64,000 bases of DNA. Origin: Haemophilus sp. HMSC068C11 (GTDB lineage: Bacteria; Pseudomonadota; Gammaproteobacteria; Enterobacterales; Pasteurellaceae). The notes below the pieces were generated by a model, which did no database searches, was not told the DNA's origin, and saw only the letters and a program-made list of their open reading frames with translations. Location of the stretch: contig NZ_KV820373.1 of assembly GCF_001815355.1 (NCBI RefSeq), positions 1 to 64,000 on the forward strand, read 5' to 3'. The translations under genes and the position numbers were made by a program. This document shows, piece after piece, positions 7,815 to 18,314 of this stretch. Each line of letters starts with the position of its first letter. The first letter of the stretch is position 1.

Positions 7815-9479
7815 ATGAAAAAATTACTTTGCTCATTATTTGCGCTTTCTGCTGTTAGCACAGCAATGGCACAAGAAGTGAATATTAAATTATTAGGGAC
7901 CTCCGATGTTCACGGTCGTATCGTACCTTGGAGCTATGGTGCAGACGTAGAGGACAAATCAGGTTCTTATGCACAAATTGCAACTTATGTGAAAGATGTG
8001 CGTAAAAATAATAAAAACGTGGTGTTAGTGGAAGTCGGTGATGCGATCCAAGATAACCAAATCGAAGTGTTCGCAAAAGATAAAAAATACTATAAAAATC
8101 ACCCGGTTCCAAAAGTATTAAACGAAATGAATTATGATATTTTCGTATTGGGTAACCACGAATTTAACTTTGGGATGAAAGCATTAGATGAAATCCTAAA
8201 AGATATCAAAGCGAAAAAATTAACCGCAAACTTCTATCATAAGAAAAATGACAAACGTTATATCGATGCGACAACTATCATCGAAAAAGATGGCGTGAAG
8301 TTAGGGATTATTGGTTTAAGTACCCCAATGTCAGCAAAATTTGAAGAAGACACGGGCAACTTAAAAGACATGAAATTTACTTCGCCGACAGAAGAAGCGC
8401 GTACACAAGTTGAGAAATTAAAAGCAAAAGGCGTGGATGCGATTATTGCGGTAACCCACATGGGTATCGATAATGAAAACAATATTCCTGATACCGGTAT
8501 GCGTGATGTCATCAATGCAGTAGATGGTATTGATGTGGTTATCGCGGGTCACATGCACAAAGATGTACCAAGTGAAACCATTAAAAACACACTAATCACT
8601 GAACCACACCGTTACGGTACCGTGGTATCTGAAGTGGATTTAACTTTTGATATCAACGATAAAAAAGAAGTGAAATTAGTGAAGAAAGAATCTAAAACGG
8701 TTCCAGTTAAAGCACTTGAAGCAGATAAGAAAATTGTGGAAATCTACAAACCTTATCACGAGAAATTACGTGAATTAAACAACGTAGTAATCGGTCAAAC
8801 AGCGAATGAAATGGTACCTCAAGAGACTAAACATGGTGTATCTGCTGCATTCTCAAAAGATACTGGTTTATCTTCATTTATTAATGATGTTGAACAACAT
8901 TACAGCGGTGCAGATGTGGTGACTTTCTCTTTCGACCATCAAAAAGCACGTATGGATAAAGGCGATATCAAGAAAAAAGATATCATCTTTAACTATCGTT
9001 ATGCAGGCGGTGATGTTACCGTTTATGAAATGACCGGTAAACAATTGAAAGAATATATGGAATGGTCTGCGAACTACTTCGATACCATCCAACCAGGTGA
9101 TACTGAATACCGTTACAATGCAGAGCGTAAAAAATCAAAATATGTGACTTACGACATTTTCGGTGGCGTAAATTACAAAATTGACTTACGTAATCCAAAA
9201 GGTAGCAAAATCGTTGATTTAACCCTTGCTGACGGCAAACCGGTGACAGATGATATGAAATTAAAAGTGGGTATGAACTCATATCGTTTCGCTCAATTAA
9301 ACGGTAAAGGTGGTATTTGGGAAGGTCAAAAAATCCCAGTACTTTGGGAATCTAAAGTCGCAATGGGCCGCGAAAAAGGCACTATCCAAAATATGATGAT
9401 CGATTACATCACCAACGTGAAAAAAGGCAAAATCGATGGTCAATCTCACAACCGTTGGGAAATCATTGGATTAAACTAA
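7815..9479 (+). CDS. Periplasmic 5'-nucleotidase / UDP-sugar hydrolase family protein
   Basis: A 554-residue metallophosphoesterase of the 5'-nucleotidase family. A signal peptide (MKKLLCSLFALSAVSTAMA, cleaved before Gln20) sends it to the periplasm. Metal-binding motifs follow in the family order: SDVHGR, GDAIQDN, GNHEFNFG, VTHMG and AGHMHKD. The C-terminal substrate domain starts near residue 330. It would dephosphorylate nucleotides or cyclic nucleotides for nucleoside salvage, matching the nupC/deoD genes elsewhere in the window. ATG 7815 follows AAAGGA. An uptake sequence (about 7782) and a CRP-like site lie upstream. The exact substrate is not resolved. Confidence 0.88.
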   Translation: MKKLLCSLFALSAVSTAMAQEVNIKLLGTSDVHGRIVPWSYGADVEDKSGSYAQIATYVKDVRKNNKNVVLVEVGDAIQDNQIEVFAKDKKYYKNHPVPKVLNEMNYDIFVLGNHEFNFGMKALDEILKDIKAKKLTANFYHKKNDKRYIDATTIIEKDGVKLGIIGLSTPMSAKFEEDTGNLKDMKFTSPTEEARTQVEKLKAKGVDAIIAVTHMGIDNENNIPDTGMRDVINAVDGIDVVIAGHMHKDVPSETIKNTLITEPHRYGTVVSEVDLTFDINDKKEVKLVKKESKTVPVKALEADKKIVEIYKPYHEKLRELNNVVIGQTANEMVPQETKHGVSAAFSKDTGLSSFINDVEQHYSGADVVTFSFDHQKARMDKGDIKKKDIIFNYRYAGGDVTVYEMTGKQLKEYMEWSANYFDTIQPGDTEYRYNAERKKSKYVTYDIFGGVNYKIDLRNPKGSKIVDLTLADGKPVTDDMKLKVGMNSYRFAQLNGKGGIWEGQKIPVLWESKVAMGREKGTIQNMMIDYITNVKKGKIDGQSHNRWEIIGLN

Positions 9480-9507
9480 TCGATCCTTTTAAAATACGAT
9501 AAAAACC

Positions 9508-9550
9508 AACCGCACTTTGAGGTAATTGAATCAAGTGCGGTTATTTTTTT
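9508..9550 (+). terminator. Terminator made of an inverted uptake-sequence pair
   Basis: AACCGCACTT (9508-9517) pairs with AAGTGCGGTT (9533-9542), followed by a T-run. It ends the nucleotidase transcript. Confidence 0.85.
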
Positions 9551-9642
9551 CTTTGTTTTCAGCTAAAACTTGTAAATAATCAAGGTAAAATTAAGCCTAA
9601 CGTAGTAAACTACAAGGACTTTTATCCTTTAGGAGATGACAA

Positions 9643-10314
9643 ATGAAACCTTATTTAATCGCCCCTTCTATCCTTTCTGCAGATCTTGCTCGTCTAGGAG
9701 ATGATGTGCAAAACGTGTTGAATGCTGGTGCGGATGTGATTCATTTTGATGTAATGGATAATCACTATGTGCCGAATTTAACCTTTGGCCCAGCTGTGTG
9801 TAAAGCTTTGCGTGATTATGGCATTAAAGCACCTATTGACGTGCATTTAATGGTGAAACCGGTCGATCGTATTATTCCTGATTTTGCCAAAGCCGGGGCG
9901 GATTACATTACATTTCATCCTGAAGCCAGTGAACATATTGACCGCTCTTTACAGCTCATTCGTGATCATGGCTGTAAAGCGGGTTTAGTGTTTAATCCTG
10001 CCACACCATTAAGTTATTTGGATTATGTATTAGATAAAGTGGATGTGATTTTGTTAATGTCCGTGAATCCAGGATTTGGTGGACAATCTTTTTTACCTTC
10101 CACATTGAAAAAATTACAACAGGCACGTCGTCTGATTGATGAAAGTGGTTTAGATATCCGTTTAGAAGTTGATGGTGGGGTAAAAGTGGATAATATTGCA
10201 GAAATTGCCGCAGCCGGTGCTGATATGTTTGTGGCAGGCTCAGCGATTTTTGGTAAACCAGATTATAAACAAATTATTGATCAAATGCGCGCACAGTTAG
10301 CTTCAGTTAAATAG
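9643..10314 (+). CDS. rpe: Ribulose-phosphate 3-epimerase
   Basis: A 223-residue TIM-barrel enzyme interconverting ribulose-5-phosphate and xylulose-5-phosphate in the pentose phosphate pathway. Clear family motifs: [16 protein letters not shown] at the N-terminus, the metal/catalytic [12 protein letters not shown] near residue 35, DVHLMV near 67, [12 protein letters not shown] near 143 and the phosphate-binding EVDGGV and GSAIFG segments. AGGAG precedes the ATG. It runs directly into gph, the same order as in enterobacteria (rpe-gph). Confidence 0.97.
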   Translation: MKPYLIAPSILSADLARLGDDVQNVLNAGADVIHFDVMDNHYVPNLTFGPAVCKALRDYGIKAPIDVHLMVKPVDRIIPDFAKAGADYITFHPEASEHIDRSLQLIRDHGCKAGLVFNPATPLSYLDYVLDKVDVILLMSVNPGFGGQSFLPSTLKKLQQARRLIDESGLDIRLEVDGGVKVDNIAEIAAAGADMFVAGSAIFGKPDYKQIIDQMRAQLASVK

Positions 10315-10326
10315 ATGGTAGTAAGA

Positions 10327-11001
10327 ATGAAGACTCAATTTAAAGTTATCGGTTTTGATTTAGACGGTACGCTTGTGAATAGCTTGCCAGATTTAGCGTT
10401 GTCTGTGAATTCTGCTTTAGCAGACTTTGGATTACCTCAAGCACCAGAAGAGTTAGTGTTAACTTGGATTGGTAATGGGGCACCTGTATTGATTGCACGA
10501 GCTTTAGAATGGGCAAAAGAGCAAACAGGTAAAGATTTTTCAGATGCAGAAATGGAGCAAGTGAAAGAGCGTTTTAACGTGTATTACGCGGAGAACCTTT
10601 GTAATGTGAGCCGTTTATATCCAAATGTAAAAGAAACATTGGAAACCTTAAAGGCTCGCGGTTATACCTTAGCTGTGGTAACGAACAAACCAACTCGTCA
10701 TGTTCAGCCTGTATTGGCGGCATTTGGTATCGATCATTTATTCAGTGAAATGCTTGGTGGACAATCATTACCTGCGATTAAACCACATCCAGGCCCATTG
10801 TATTATTTATGTGGTAAATTTGGCGTAGAACCTCGCCAAGTATTGTTTGTAGGTGACTCTCGAAATGACATTCTCGCGGCACATTCAGCAGGTTGCCCAG
10901 TTGTGGGATTAACTTACGGATACAACTACAATATCCCAATCGCTGAATCAAACCCAGATTGGGTGTTTGATGACTTTGCGAAGTTATTAGAGATTCTTTA
11001 A
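10327..11001 (+). CDS. gph: Phosphoglycolate phosphatase
   Basis: A 224-residue HAD-superfamily phosphatase removing phosphate from 2-phosphoglycolate. HAD motif I is GFDLDGTLVNS with the nucleophilic Asp, motif II is VVTNKPT, and motif IV is LFVGDSRNDILAA. An ATG at 10315 directly after the rpe stop is also in frame (228 residues); 10327 gives the usual length and MKTQFKVIGFDLDG N-terminus, and neither has a strong ribosome site. It is coupled to rpe. In enterobacteria trpS follows; here an AT-rich accessory gene does. Confidence 0.95.
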   Translation: MKTQFKVIGFDLDGTLVNSLPDLALSVNSALADFGLPQAPEELVLTWIGNGAPVLIARALEWAKEQTGKDFSDAEMEQVKERFNVYYAENLCNVSRLYPNVKETLETLKARGYTLAVVTNKPTRHVQPVLAAFGIDHLFSEMLGGQSLPAIKPHPGPLYYLCGKFGVEPRQVLFVGDSRNDILAAHSAGCPVVGLTYGYNYNIPIAESNPDWVFDDFAKLLEIL

Positions 11002-11076
11002 TTTTATTACTGAAAGTTTAGTTAAAATATAATAAATCTGGGATGCTATATAGCTGTATAAATTTAAGGGAATAGT

Positions 11077-13224
11077 ATGAGTGTATTGGATAATACTCGA
11101 GATGAAAAAGCTATCTTTGACGATTTAGAAGCTTTATGTCAGCAACCTGGCTATGCACATATAATTGCTTACTTTTGTTTTAGAGATAATTCTATTTTCT
11201 CTGATTCTAAGCAGGCAACTAAAGATGCTATTTTAGAAAAATATAACCAGAATAGATTAATTAGGAATGAAATATCTCTACTCATAGGTTTAATGTGCAA
11301 AAAAACTCTAAATTTAGAACTTCCTGAACCTAAAAAATTCCAAGAATTAGTGAGTCAAACAGAACTTTTATTAAAAGAGTTACATTCATCAATGATGATA
11401 CGAACCGGTGATTCAGGTTCAATTGAAGAATTTTTGAAATATATGAATTCAGGAGAGATGCTAAGAGAACCTATATTTTATACAGGTGATTCAGCATATC
11501 ATTTTCAGTATAGAGACTTTTCAAAATTTAAGTATAGCTATGATAATGATTGGTTTATCCTTAATAAAGAATATTCTGTAGAGCAACTTTATAAAGTTAT
11601 CTCATCTATAGAGGGTATTCAAACAGAAAAAATAAATGAAACGTTGAAGGATTTACAAAAAGAGAAGTTAAATAATTATACAATTCTACCTGGATATATA
11701 TTTTCTATACAGGATATTTCTTATAAGACAGGAATAGATGCAAAAACTATAGAAAATATTATTAATTCATTTTCTTTTTCAAAAGAGTCTAATGATAAAT
11801 TAGAATGCATTAATGATTTTAATGCCACTAATGCGTATCCAATTTTACCGTTAGAAAACGGTAAATTTCTACTACTTCAGTATTATAGCTTATTGGAAGC
11901 TCTATACGAAACGCCCTTCTTTTGGTTTAATCAAGATCCTAAGTATAAAAATAAAGCAATGGAACATAGAGGGAAATTCACAGAAGATTTCTCCTATGAA
12001 CGATTAAGACATGTATTTGGTGAAAAAAATGTATTTAAAAATATAGATATAAAAGATACTAATAGCAATAAATTAGGCGAAATAGATGTATTAGTTACTT
12101 TTGGTAATAGATTAATAATATTGCAAGCAAAATCTAAAAAATTAACAATTTCCGCTAGAGCAGGAAATGATGACGCTTTAAATAATGATTTTAAGAAGGC
12201 TATACAAGCATCCTATGATCAAGCTGTAGAATGTGGAATATTTTTATTAGATACTACAAATACACTAATTTTACCCTCTGGTGAGGAATTAAAAATTAAT
12301 AGAAACATTGCTGAAATATATCCTTTATCTATTATTTCTGATCATTATCCTGCTTTATCTATACAGGCTAGACATTTCTTAAAACAGAGACAACATCCTA
12401 TTATTAAACCTGCTTTTGTTATAGATATTTTTACTTTAGATGTAATCACAGAAATATTAAAAACTCCGTTATATTTTTTAAGTTATATTAACCGTCGTGT
12501 TACATATGGGGATAAAGTTATTTCCAACCATGAATTGACAATTCTTTCTTATCATTTAAAAAATAATTTATATTTAACGGAAGAACATTCAGTTCTATGG
12601 CTCCTTGATGATATTGGAGCTGAACTAGATCTAGTAATGCTATCTAGAAGGGGAGGATTAGGAAATGAATATGTTCACAGTGGGATATTAGCTAAGTATC
12701 AAGGAACATTCTTTGATACCTTAATTAAAGATATTGAGAATGATAAAAATCCTAATGTTATTGACTTAGGATTTAAATTATTGATGTTGAGTGAAACTTC
12801 TGTATCTGAGTTAAATGAGAAAGTTCGTAGAATCTGCTTAGATAGTATGAGAGATAGGAAGTTACATGATCTTACTTTAATTTTTGGTAAGGATAACTCT
12901 TTTGGTTTAACGATCCATTGCACAGATGCACCTGATGATGAGGCTATGCTTAAATTGGATAGTCACTGCGAATTAAGAAAATATGTATCTAAATTAGATC
13001 ATTGGTTTGGTATTGCCATTAATATTGATAGTTCTAGGGTTCGATTCGGTATAAATAAAATTTATAAATGGCGGCAATCAGACAAAATGGACGAAAAGTG
13101 TCGGAGATTTACTAAACTTATTTCTCAGTCAAGCTTAGGAAAATTTAAGAGAAAAACTGGACGAAACGATAACTGCCCATGTGGAAGTGGAAAAAAATAT
13201 AAAAAATGTTGTCTTAATAAATAG
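11077..13224 (+). CDS. Predicted PD-(D/E)xK-type nuclease with C-terminal SEC-C motif
   Basis: A 715-residue protein with no family I can name as a whole. Residues 303-352 look like a PD-(D/E)xK nuclease core: Glu303, then GEIDVLVTF with Asp337, then IILQAKSK with Gln350 and Lys352 (the QxK variant of NERD/Mrr-like enzymes). The end is a SEC-C zinc knuckle, CPC-x8-CC (Cys700, 702, 711, 712), followed by three residues. There is no signal peptide or membrane segment. Base composition is visibly more AT-rich than rpe-gph, rare codons such as AGA and ATA are frequent, and no uptake sequence lies inside; all suggest acquisition. A defence or nucleic-acid role is inference. Confidence 0.7.
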   Translation: MSVLDNTRDEKAIFDDLEALCQQPGYAHIIAYFCFRDNSIFSDSKQATKDAILEKYNQNRLIRNEISLLIGLMCKKTLNLELPEPKKFQELVSQTELLLKELHSSMMIRTGDSGSIEEFLKYMNSGEMLREPIFYTGDSAYHFQYRDFSKFKYSYDNDWFILNKEYSVEQLYKVISSIEGIQTEKINETLKDLQKEKLNNYTILPGYIFSIQDISYKTGIDAKTIENIINSFSFSKESNDKLECINDFNATNAYPILPLENGKFLLLQYYSLLEALYETPFFWFNQDPKYKNKAMEHRGKFTEDFSYERLRHVFGEKNVFKNIDIKDTNSNKLGEIDVLVTFGNRLIILQAKSKKLTISARAGNDDALNNDFKKAIQASYDQAVECGIFLLDTTNTLILPSGEELKINRNIAEIYPLSIISDHYPALSIQARHFLKQRQHPIIKPAFVIDIFTLDVITEILKTPLYFLSYINRRVTYGDKVISNHELTILSYHLKNNLYLTEEHSVLWLLDDIGAELDLVMLSRRGGLGNEYVHSGILAKYQGTFFDTLIKDIENDKNPNVIDLGFKLLMLSETSVSELNEKVRRICLDSMRDRKLHDLTLIFGKDNSFGLTIHCTDAPDDEAMLKLDSHCELRKYVSKLDHWFGIAINIDSSRVRFGINKIYKWRQSDKMDEKCRRFTKLISQSSLGKFKRKTGRNDNCPCGSGKKYKKCCLNK

Positions 13225-13246
13225 GATTAATTTACCGCACTTTTTC

Positions 13247-14044
13247 TTAAACCTCCCACCAAATCAACGCCCATTTGCGTTGTCCGTGTTTTATCGGTTC
13301 ATTATTTATTTGTTTTTGTTGATAGAATTTTGCTAAATCTTGTTTTTCTTTTTCGGTGAGATTACCGAGAGAAAATTCCACGGAATTTAATAAATCCTCA
13401 AAGGTTTCACCTTGGAAATGACCTGATTCGGTTTCAATAAAACTCACATTCGCGTGAATGCCTTTTTGGTAAAGACGATTGACCAAATAAATATAAGTCG
13501 GAAAGCCCACATCATCACGACCAATGGCTTCAAATACGCCTTCATCGAGAAAATGGCGTTGGGTCACTGAGGTTAAAAAGACACGTTTTTTTGCTTTGCT
13601 TTGCAGCTTTTCAATCATGTCATCCAAATCATCAACCAGCGTAGAACGAGAGGCGAGTATTACATCGGCTTGAGGCACATCATCCCAGTTATCTGACCAT
13701 GATTTATGTAGAAGGGTAATATTATTCAGTTGATGCTTTTCTTTGTATTGCTGCACCATATCCAACATCCCTTGGCTGTAATCGAGAGCATACACAGCTT
13801 GGCATTGTTGGGCTAAAGGAATCACAAACGTGCCGGGGCCACAGCCAATATCTAACACCGTTTCATCAGGTTGCACATTCATGGCTTTAAGCAACGTCTC
13901 GTTATAACGGCTTGGTTTACCCACTAAATTCTCGGCCATTTTGGGTGCTTTTTTATCCCACTTTGTCGCTGGAAGATTATAGTGATTACAGGCTTTCAGA
14001 TGTTGTTGATAGAGATTGTTAAAATTAATGTCATTGATGATCAT
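13247..14044 (-). CDS. Class I SAM-dependent methyltransferase
   Basis: A 265-residue cytosolic Rossmann-fold methyltransferase. Motif I, VLDIGCGPGTFVIPLA (near residue 65), binds SAM, followed by the acidic end of strand 2 in YALDYSQGMLDMV. An N-terminal helical stretch of about 55 residues precedes it. The substrate cannot be read from the sequence. It is convergent with the nuclease gene and divergent from purL; the two ends are marked by uptake sequences (near 13233 and 14055). The Pasteurellaceae-like codon use suggests a long-standing gene. Confidence 0.85.
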   Translation of the reverse strand: MIINDINFNNLYQQHLKACNHYNLPATKWDKKAPKMAENLVGKPSRYNETLLKAMNVQPDETVLDIGCGPGTFVIPLAQQCQAVYALDYSQGMLDMVQQYKEKHQLNNITLLHKSWSDNWDDVPQADVILASRSTLVDDLDDMIEKLQSKAKKRVFLTSVTQRHFLDEGVFEAIGRDDVGFPTYIYLVNRLYQKGIHANVSFIETESGHFQGETFEDLLNSVEFSLGNLTEKEKQDLAKFYQQKQINNEPIKHGQRKWALIWWEV

Positions 14045-14139
14045 AGTGGCGCCCCAAAGTGCGGTTAGTTTTCGGATTGTTTTTAAATTGCTTGATGATT
14101 ATATGCTTTCTCCCACTTAAAATCATTTGAAAATGATTG

Positions 14140-14155
14140 ACGCAAACGTTTTCGT
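14140..14155. promoter_or_regulatory. PurR operator in the purL promoter
   Basis: ACGCAAACGTTTTCGT fits the PurR consensus (ANGCAANCGNTTNCNT) at every fixed position. A TATAAT (14173-14178) follows 17 bases later, so the operator overlaps the expected -35 region. Purine-dependent repression of purL is the known enterobacterial behaviour. Confidence 0.85.
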
Positions 14156-14220
14156 TTTTGCGTGTTTTCCTTTATAATAGCCCGCGATTTTCATCTCAAA
14201 CACAACTCAAAGGTACCCGT

Positions 14221-17200
14221 ATGTTTCAAACTTTTCGTGGCTCCCCCGCCCTTTCTGAATTCCGTATTCAAGGTTTAATGCAAAAATTCCAACAAAATCA
14301 ATTACCGGTAAAATCGGTTTATGCGGAATATTTGCATTTTGTGGAATTAAATCGACCGCTTGTTAGCGAGCAGGAAGCAAAACTAAAAGCATTGTTACAT
14401 TACGGTCCAACTTTGGCAGAACACGATGCCAAAGGCGAAACCTTTATCGTGATTCCTCGTGTCGGTACTATTTCTTCTTGGTCTTCTAAAGCAACCGATA
14501 TTGCGCATAACTGTGGTTTAAGTGAAGTGGAGCGTATTGAGCGTGGTTTGGCGTATTATTTTGAGTTAAGCCAACCGCTTGATGAAAAAACAACAGAAAA
14601 ATTGACCGCACTTTTACACGACAGAATGATGGAAACCGTGGTGCGCAATCCGCAAGATGCGGAAATTTTATTCCGTCATCAAGATCCGAAACCGTTTAAA
14701 ACCGTGGATATTTTAAAAGGTGGACGTGAAGCTTTAGTCACAGCTAACGTAGAATTAGGTTTGGCACTGGCAGAAGATGAAATTGATTATTTGGTGGAAA
14801 ACTTCACCCAATTAGGGCGCAATCCACACGATATTGAACTTTATATGTTCGCACAAGCCAACTCTGAACACTGCCGCCATAAAATCTTTAATGCGGATTG
14901 GATTATTGATGGCAAAAAACAGGATAAATCCCTGTTTAAAATGATTAAAAATACCTTTGAGAAAACCCCTGATTTCGTGCTTTCAGCCTATAAAGATAAT
15001 GCTGCAGTAATGGAAGGCTCAAAAGTCGGCCGTTTCTTTGCTGATCAAGATGGGCAATATCGCTATCATAATGAAGATGCACATATCTTAATGAAAGTGG
15101 AAACCCACAACCACCCAACCGCAATTTCGCCATTCCCAGGTGCCGCAACAGGTTCGGGCGGTGAAATTCGTGATGAAGGCGCAACCGGTCGTGGTGCAAA
15201 ACCAAAAGCAGGTTTAACCGGTTTCTCGGTATCAAACCTTGTCATTCCAAACTTTGAACAACCTTGGGAAAATCCACTTTCCAAACCAAACCGTATTGCT
15301 TCGGCCTTAGATATTATGATTGAGGGCCCATTAGGTGGCGCAGCATTTAACAATGAATTTGGTCGTCCTGCGTTATTAGGTTATTTCCGTACCTATGAAG
15401 AGAAAGTCAACAGCTTCAACGGTGAAGAAGTGCGAGGTTATCACAAACCGATTATGTTAGCGGGCGGTATCGGTAATATTCGTGGCGAACACGTTCAAAA
15501 AGGCGAAATCCCCGTTGGTGCGAAATTGATCGTATTAGGTGGCCCAGCCATGAACATCGGCTTAGGCGGTGGTGCTGCTTCTTCCATGGACAGCGGGAAA
15601 TCAAAAGAAGATTTAGATTTTGCTTCTGTTCAACGTGAAAACCCAGAAATGGAACGCCGTTGCCAAGAGGTGATTGACCGCTGCTGGCAATTAGGTGATG
15701 AAAACCCAATTCTTTTTATCCACGATGTAGGTGCGGGTGGTTTATCCAATGCGATGCCTGAATTAGTGCACGATGGTGAACGTGGCGGTAAATTTGATTT
15801 GCGTTCCATCCTTTGCGATGAAAAAGGCATGTCGCCATTAGAAATTTGGTGTAACGAATCGCAAGAACGTTATGTATTAGCGGTTGCACCAGAAAAACTC
15901 GAATTATTTACCGCACTTTGTGAACGTGAGCGTGCACCGTTTGCAGTCATTGGCGAGGCAACGAAAGAAAAGCATTTAACCTTGCACGATAGCCATTTCG
16001 ACAATAACCCAATTGATTTACCAATGAATGTGTTATTAGGCAAAACCCCGAAAATGACCCGTGAGGTTTCGTCAAAAACCGTCGAAAACCGACCGCTTGC
16101 AACGGAAAATATTCAATTAAAAGAAGCCTTCCATCGTGTATTACGTTTACCGGTGGTGGCAGAAAAAACCTTCTTAATCACTATTGGCGACCGTTCGGTA
16201 ACCGGTATGGTGGCACGCGATCAAATGGTCGGTCCATGGCAAATTCCCGTGTCTGATGTGGCCGTCACCACCGCATCATTAGACAGCTATCACGGCGAAG
16301 CGATGGCAATGGGCGAACGTGCACCGGTGGCATTATTAGACTTCGGGGCTTCTGCACGTTTAGCGGTGGCTGAATCTATCACTAACATTGCGGGTACCAA
16401 CATTGGCGATATTAAACTCATCAAACTTTCTGCAAACTGGATGTCTGCAGCGGGTCATAGTGGTGAAGATGCCGGGTTATATGAAGCGGTGAAAGCAGTC
16501 GGTGAAGAACTTTGCCCAGCATTAGGCATTACCATTCCAGTAGGTAAAGACTCTATGTCGATGAAAACCACTTGGGAAGAAAATGGCGAGAAAAAATCCG
16601 TTACTGCACCGCTTTCTTTAGTGATTTCATCTTTTGCCCGCGTGGAAGATGTCCGCAAAACCGTGACACCTCAATTACGCACAGACAAAGGCGCAAGCCG
16701 TCTATTGTTAATTGATTTAGGCGAAAGAAAAAATCGCTTAGGCGCGACCGCACTTGCGCAAGTGTATAAACAATTAGGTGATAAACCTGCCGATGTGGTA
16801 AACGTAGCCAAACTGAAAAACTTCTTCGATGCAATGCAAGCATTAGTAGCAGAACGTAAATTATTGGCTTACCACGACCGCTCAGACGGTGGTTTAATTA
16901 CTACGCTTGTAGAAATGGCATTTGCGGGTAACTGTGGCGTGGATGTGGATATTTCTGCATTAGGCGACAATGATTTAGCCGTGTTATTCAATGAAGAATT
17001 AGGTGCGGTGATTCAAGTATCAGAAAGTGAATTAAGCGCCGTGCGTGAGGTATTAAAAGCCCATGACTTGCTTGGCTTAACTTATGAACTCGGTTCTGTA
17101 AGCTTAGAAGATCGTTTTGAAATCACGCGTGGTAGCAAAAAATTATTAAGCGAAAAACGCTCTGAATTACGTGGTATTTGGGCTGAACTCACTCACCAAA

Positions 17201-18114
17201 TGCAACGCTTACGTGATAACCCTGAATGTGCCGACCAAGAATTTGAAGCGAAAAAAGCAACAGACAATAAAGGTTTATCTGCTCACTTAACTTATGATGT
17301 GAATGAAGATATTGCTGCGCCTTACATCAGCAAAGGCGTGAAACCAAAAGTGGCAGTATTACGTGAACAGGGCGTAAACAGCCACGTTGAAATGGCCGCG
17401 GCTTTTGATCGTGCAGGCTTTGCCGCGATTGATGTTCATATGAGCGATTTAATGGCGGGGCGTTACAACTTGAATGACTTCAATGCGATGGTGGCCTGTG
17501 GTGGCTTCTCTTACGGTGACGTATTGGGCGCAGGTGGTGGCTGGGCGAAATCCATTTTATTTAACCCACAATTACGCGATCAATTCAGCCAATTCTTCGC
17601 CAATGAAAACACCCTTTCATTAGGCGTATGTAACGGCTGTCAATTTATCTCCACCCTTGCGGAAATCATTCCTGGTGCTGAAAATTGGCCACGTTTCGTG
17701 CGTAATAAATCAGAACGTTTTGAGGCGCGTGCTGCGATGGTGAAAATTAACGACACCAACTCATTGTGGTTTAAAGGCATGGCAGGCTCTCATATGCCGA
17801 TTGCCGTTTCTCATGGTGAAGGTCGAGTAGAATTCAAAACACCTGAGAATTTGACCGCACTTCAAGCGCAAAACTTGATTGTGGCACAATATATCGATAG
17901 CCATTTAAACGTGACTGAAACCTATCCAGCCAACCCGAATGGTTCGGCATTAGGGATTACTGCGATTTCTAACGTAGATGGTCGTATCGCTGCGATGATG
18001 CCACACCCTGAGCGTGTATTCCGTGCCGTGAGCAACTCATGGTACCCAGAAGATTGGTCTGAAGATGGCGCTTGGATGCGAATTTTTAGAAATGCGAGAG
18101 TGAATTTTAAATAA
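14221..18114 (+). CDS. purL: Phosphoribosylformylglycinamidine synthase
   Basis: A 1297-residue fused enzyme making FGAM from FGAR, glutamine and ATP, the fourth step of purine synthesis. It has an N-terminal PurS-like domain, two AIR-synthase-type halves ([21 protein letters not shown], key part [12 protein letters not shown], near residue 295) and a C-terminal glutamine amidotransferase with the catalytic VCNGCQ and the HPERVFR triad element. The start is ATG 14221; the in-frame ATG at 14137 would overlap the PurR operator and promoter. Four uptake sequences lie inside. Its 3' end is duplicated in decayed form at about 18978-19073. Confidence 0.98.
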   Translation: MFQTFRGSPALSEFRIQGLMQKFQQNQLPVKSVYAEYLHFVELNRPLVSEQEAKLKALLHYGPTLAEHDAKGETFIVIPRVGTISSWSSKATDIAHNCGLSEVERIERGLAYYFELSQPLDEKTTEKLTALLHDRMMETVVRNPQDAEILFRHQDPKPFKTVDILKGGREALVTANVELGLALAEDEIDYLVENFTQLGRNPHDIELYMFAQANSEHCRHKIFNADWIIDGKKQDKSLFKMIKNTFEKTPDFVLSAYKDNAAVMEGSKVGRFFADQDGQYRYHNEDAHILMKVETHNHPTAISPFPGAATGSGGEIRDEGATGRGAKPKAGLTGFSVSNLVIPNFEQPWENPLSKPNRIASALDIMIEGPLGGAAFNNEFGRPALLGYFRTYEEKVNSFNGEEVRGYHKPIMLAGGIGNIRGEHVQKGEIPVGAKLIVLGGPAMNIGLGGGAASSMDSGKSKEDLDFASVQRENPEMERRCQEVIDRCWQLGDENPILFIHDVGAGGLSNAMPELVHDGERGGKFDLRSILCDEKGMSPLEIWCNESQERYVLAVAPEKLELFTALCERERAPFAVIGEATKEKHLTLHDSHFDNNPIDLPMNVLLGKTPKMTREVSSKTVENRPLATENIQLKEAFHRVLRLPVVAEKTFLITIGDRSVTGMVARDQMVGPWQIPVSDVAVTTASLDSYHGEAMAMGERAPVALLDFGASARLAVAESITNIAGTNIGDIKLIKLSANWMSAAGHSGEDAGLYEAVKAVGEELCPALGITIPVGKDSMSMKTTWEENGEKKSVTAPLSLVISSFARVEDVRKTVTPQLRTDKGASRLLLIDLGERKNRLGATALAQVYKQLGDKPADVVNVAKLKNFFDAMQALVAERKLLAYHDRSDGGLITTLVEMAFAGNCGVDVDISALGDNDLAVLFNEELGAVIQVSESELSAVREVLKAHDLLGLTYELGSVSLEDRFEITRGSKKLLSEKRSELRGIWAELTHQMQRLRDNPECADQEFEAKKATDNKGLSAHLTYDVNEDIAAPYISKGVKPKVAVLREQGVNSHVEMAAAFDRAGFAAIDVHMSDLMAGRYNLNDFNAMVACGGFSYGDVLGAGGGWAKSILFNPQLRDQFSQFFANENTLSLGVCNGCQFISTLAEIIPGAENWPRFVRNKSERFEARAAMVKINDTNSLWFKGMAGSHMPIAVSHGEGRVEFKTPENLTALQAQNLIVAQYIDSHLNVTETYPANPNGSALGITAISNVDGRIAAMMPHPERVFRAVSNSWYPEDWSEDGAWMRIFRNARVNFK

Positions 18115-18131
18115 TGTGAGATTGCTCACAG
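18082..18131 (+). repeat. purL 3' end, upstream copy of a 50-base direct repeat
   Basis: This segment covers the last purL codons ([10 protein letters not shown], stop) and the CRP-like palindrome just after. It recurs at 19024-19073 with 43 of 50 identical bases, flanking the rclC-like gene. Confidence 0.85.
18115..18130. promoter_or_regulatory. CRP binding site after purL, before the rclC-like gene
   Basis: TGTGAGATTGCTCACA is a perfect TGTGA-N6-TCACA palindrome starting one base after the purL stop. It lies about 185 bases before the next ATG, with a terminator in between, so whether it acts on the rclC-like gene is uncertain. Confidence 0.6.
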
Positions 18132-18147
18132 AAAATTAATTAAAAAT

Positions 18148-18180
18148 AAGAGATACTACTAAATTGGTATCTCTTTTTTA
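18148..18180 (+). terminator. purL terminator
   Basis: AAGAGATAC (18148-18156) pairs with GTATCTCTT (18167-18175) around a 10-base loop, followed by a T-run. Confidence 0.85.
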
Positions 18181-18314
18181 TTGCATAAATTTTAGTAATA
18201 AAAAATGCCAACAATATTAGAGAGTAATATTGTAAATGGTTTATATAAATATTTTATATAAAAATTCTTGGGCATATGCCCGTAATATCAATTGAACTAT
18301 ATGAGGAGTTCTAC

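Noticed and set aside
14137-14220. N-terminal extension of purL
   Set aside because: The extra 28 codons cover the PurR operator and the TATAAT, and ATG 14221 gives the normal 1297-residue protein.
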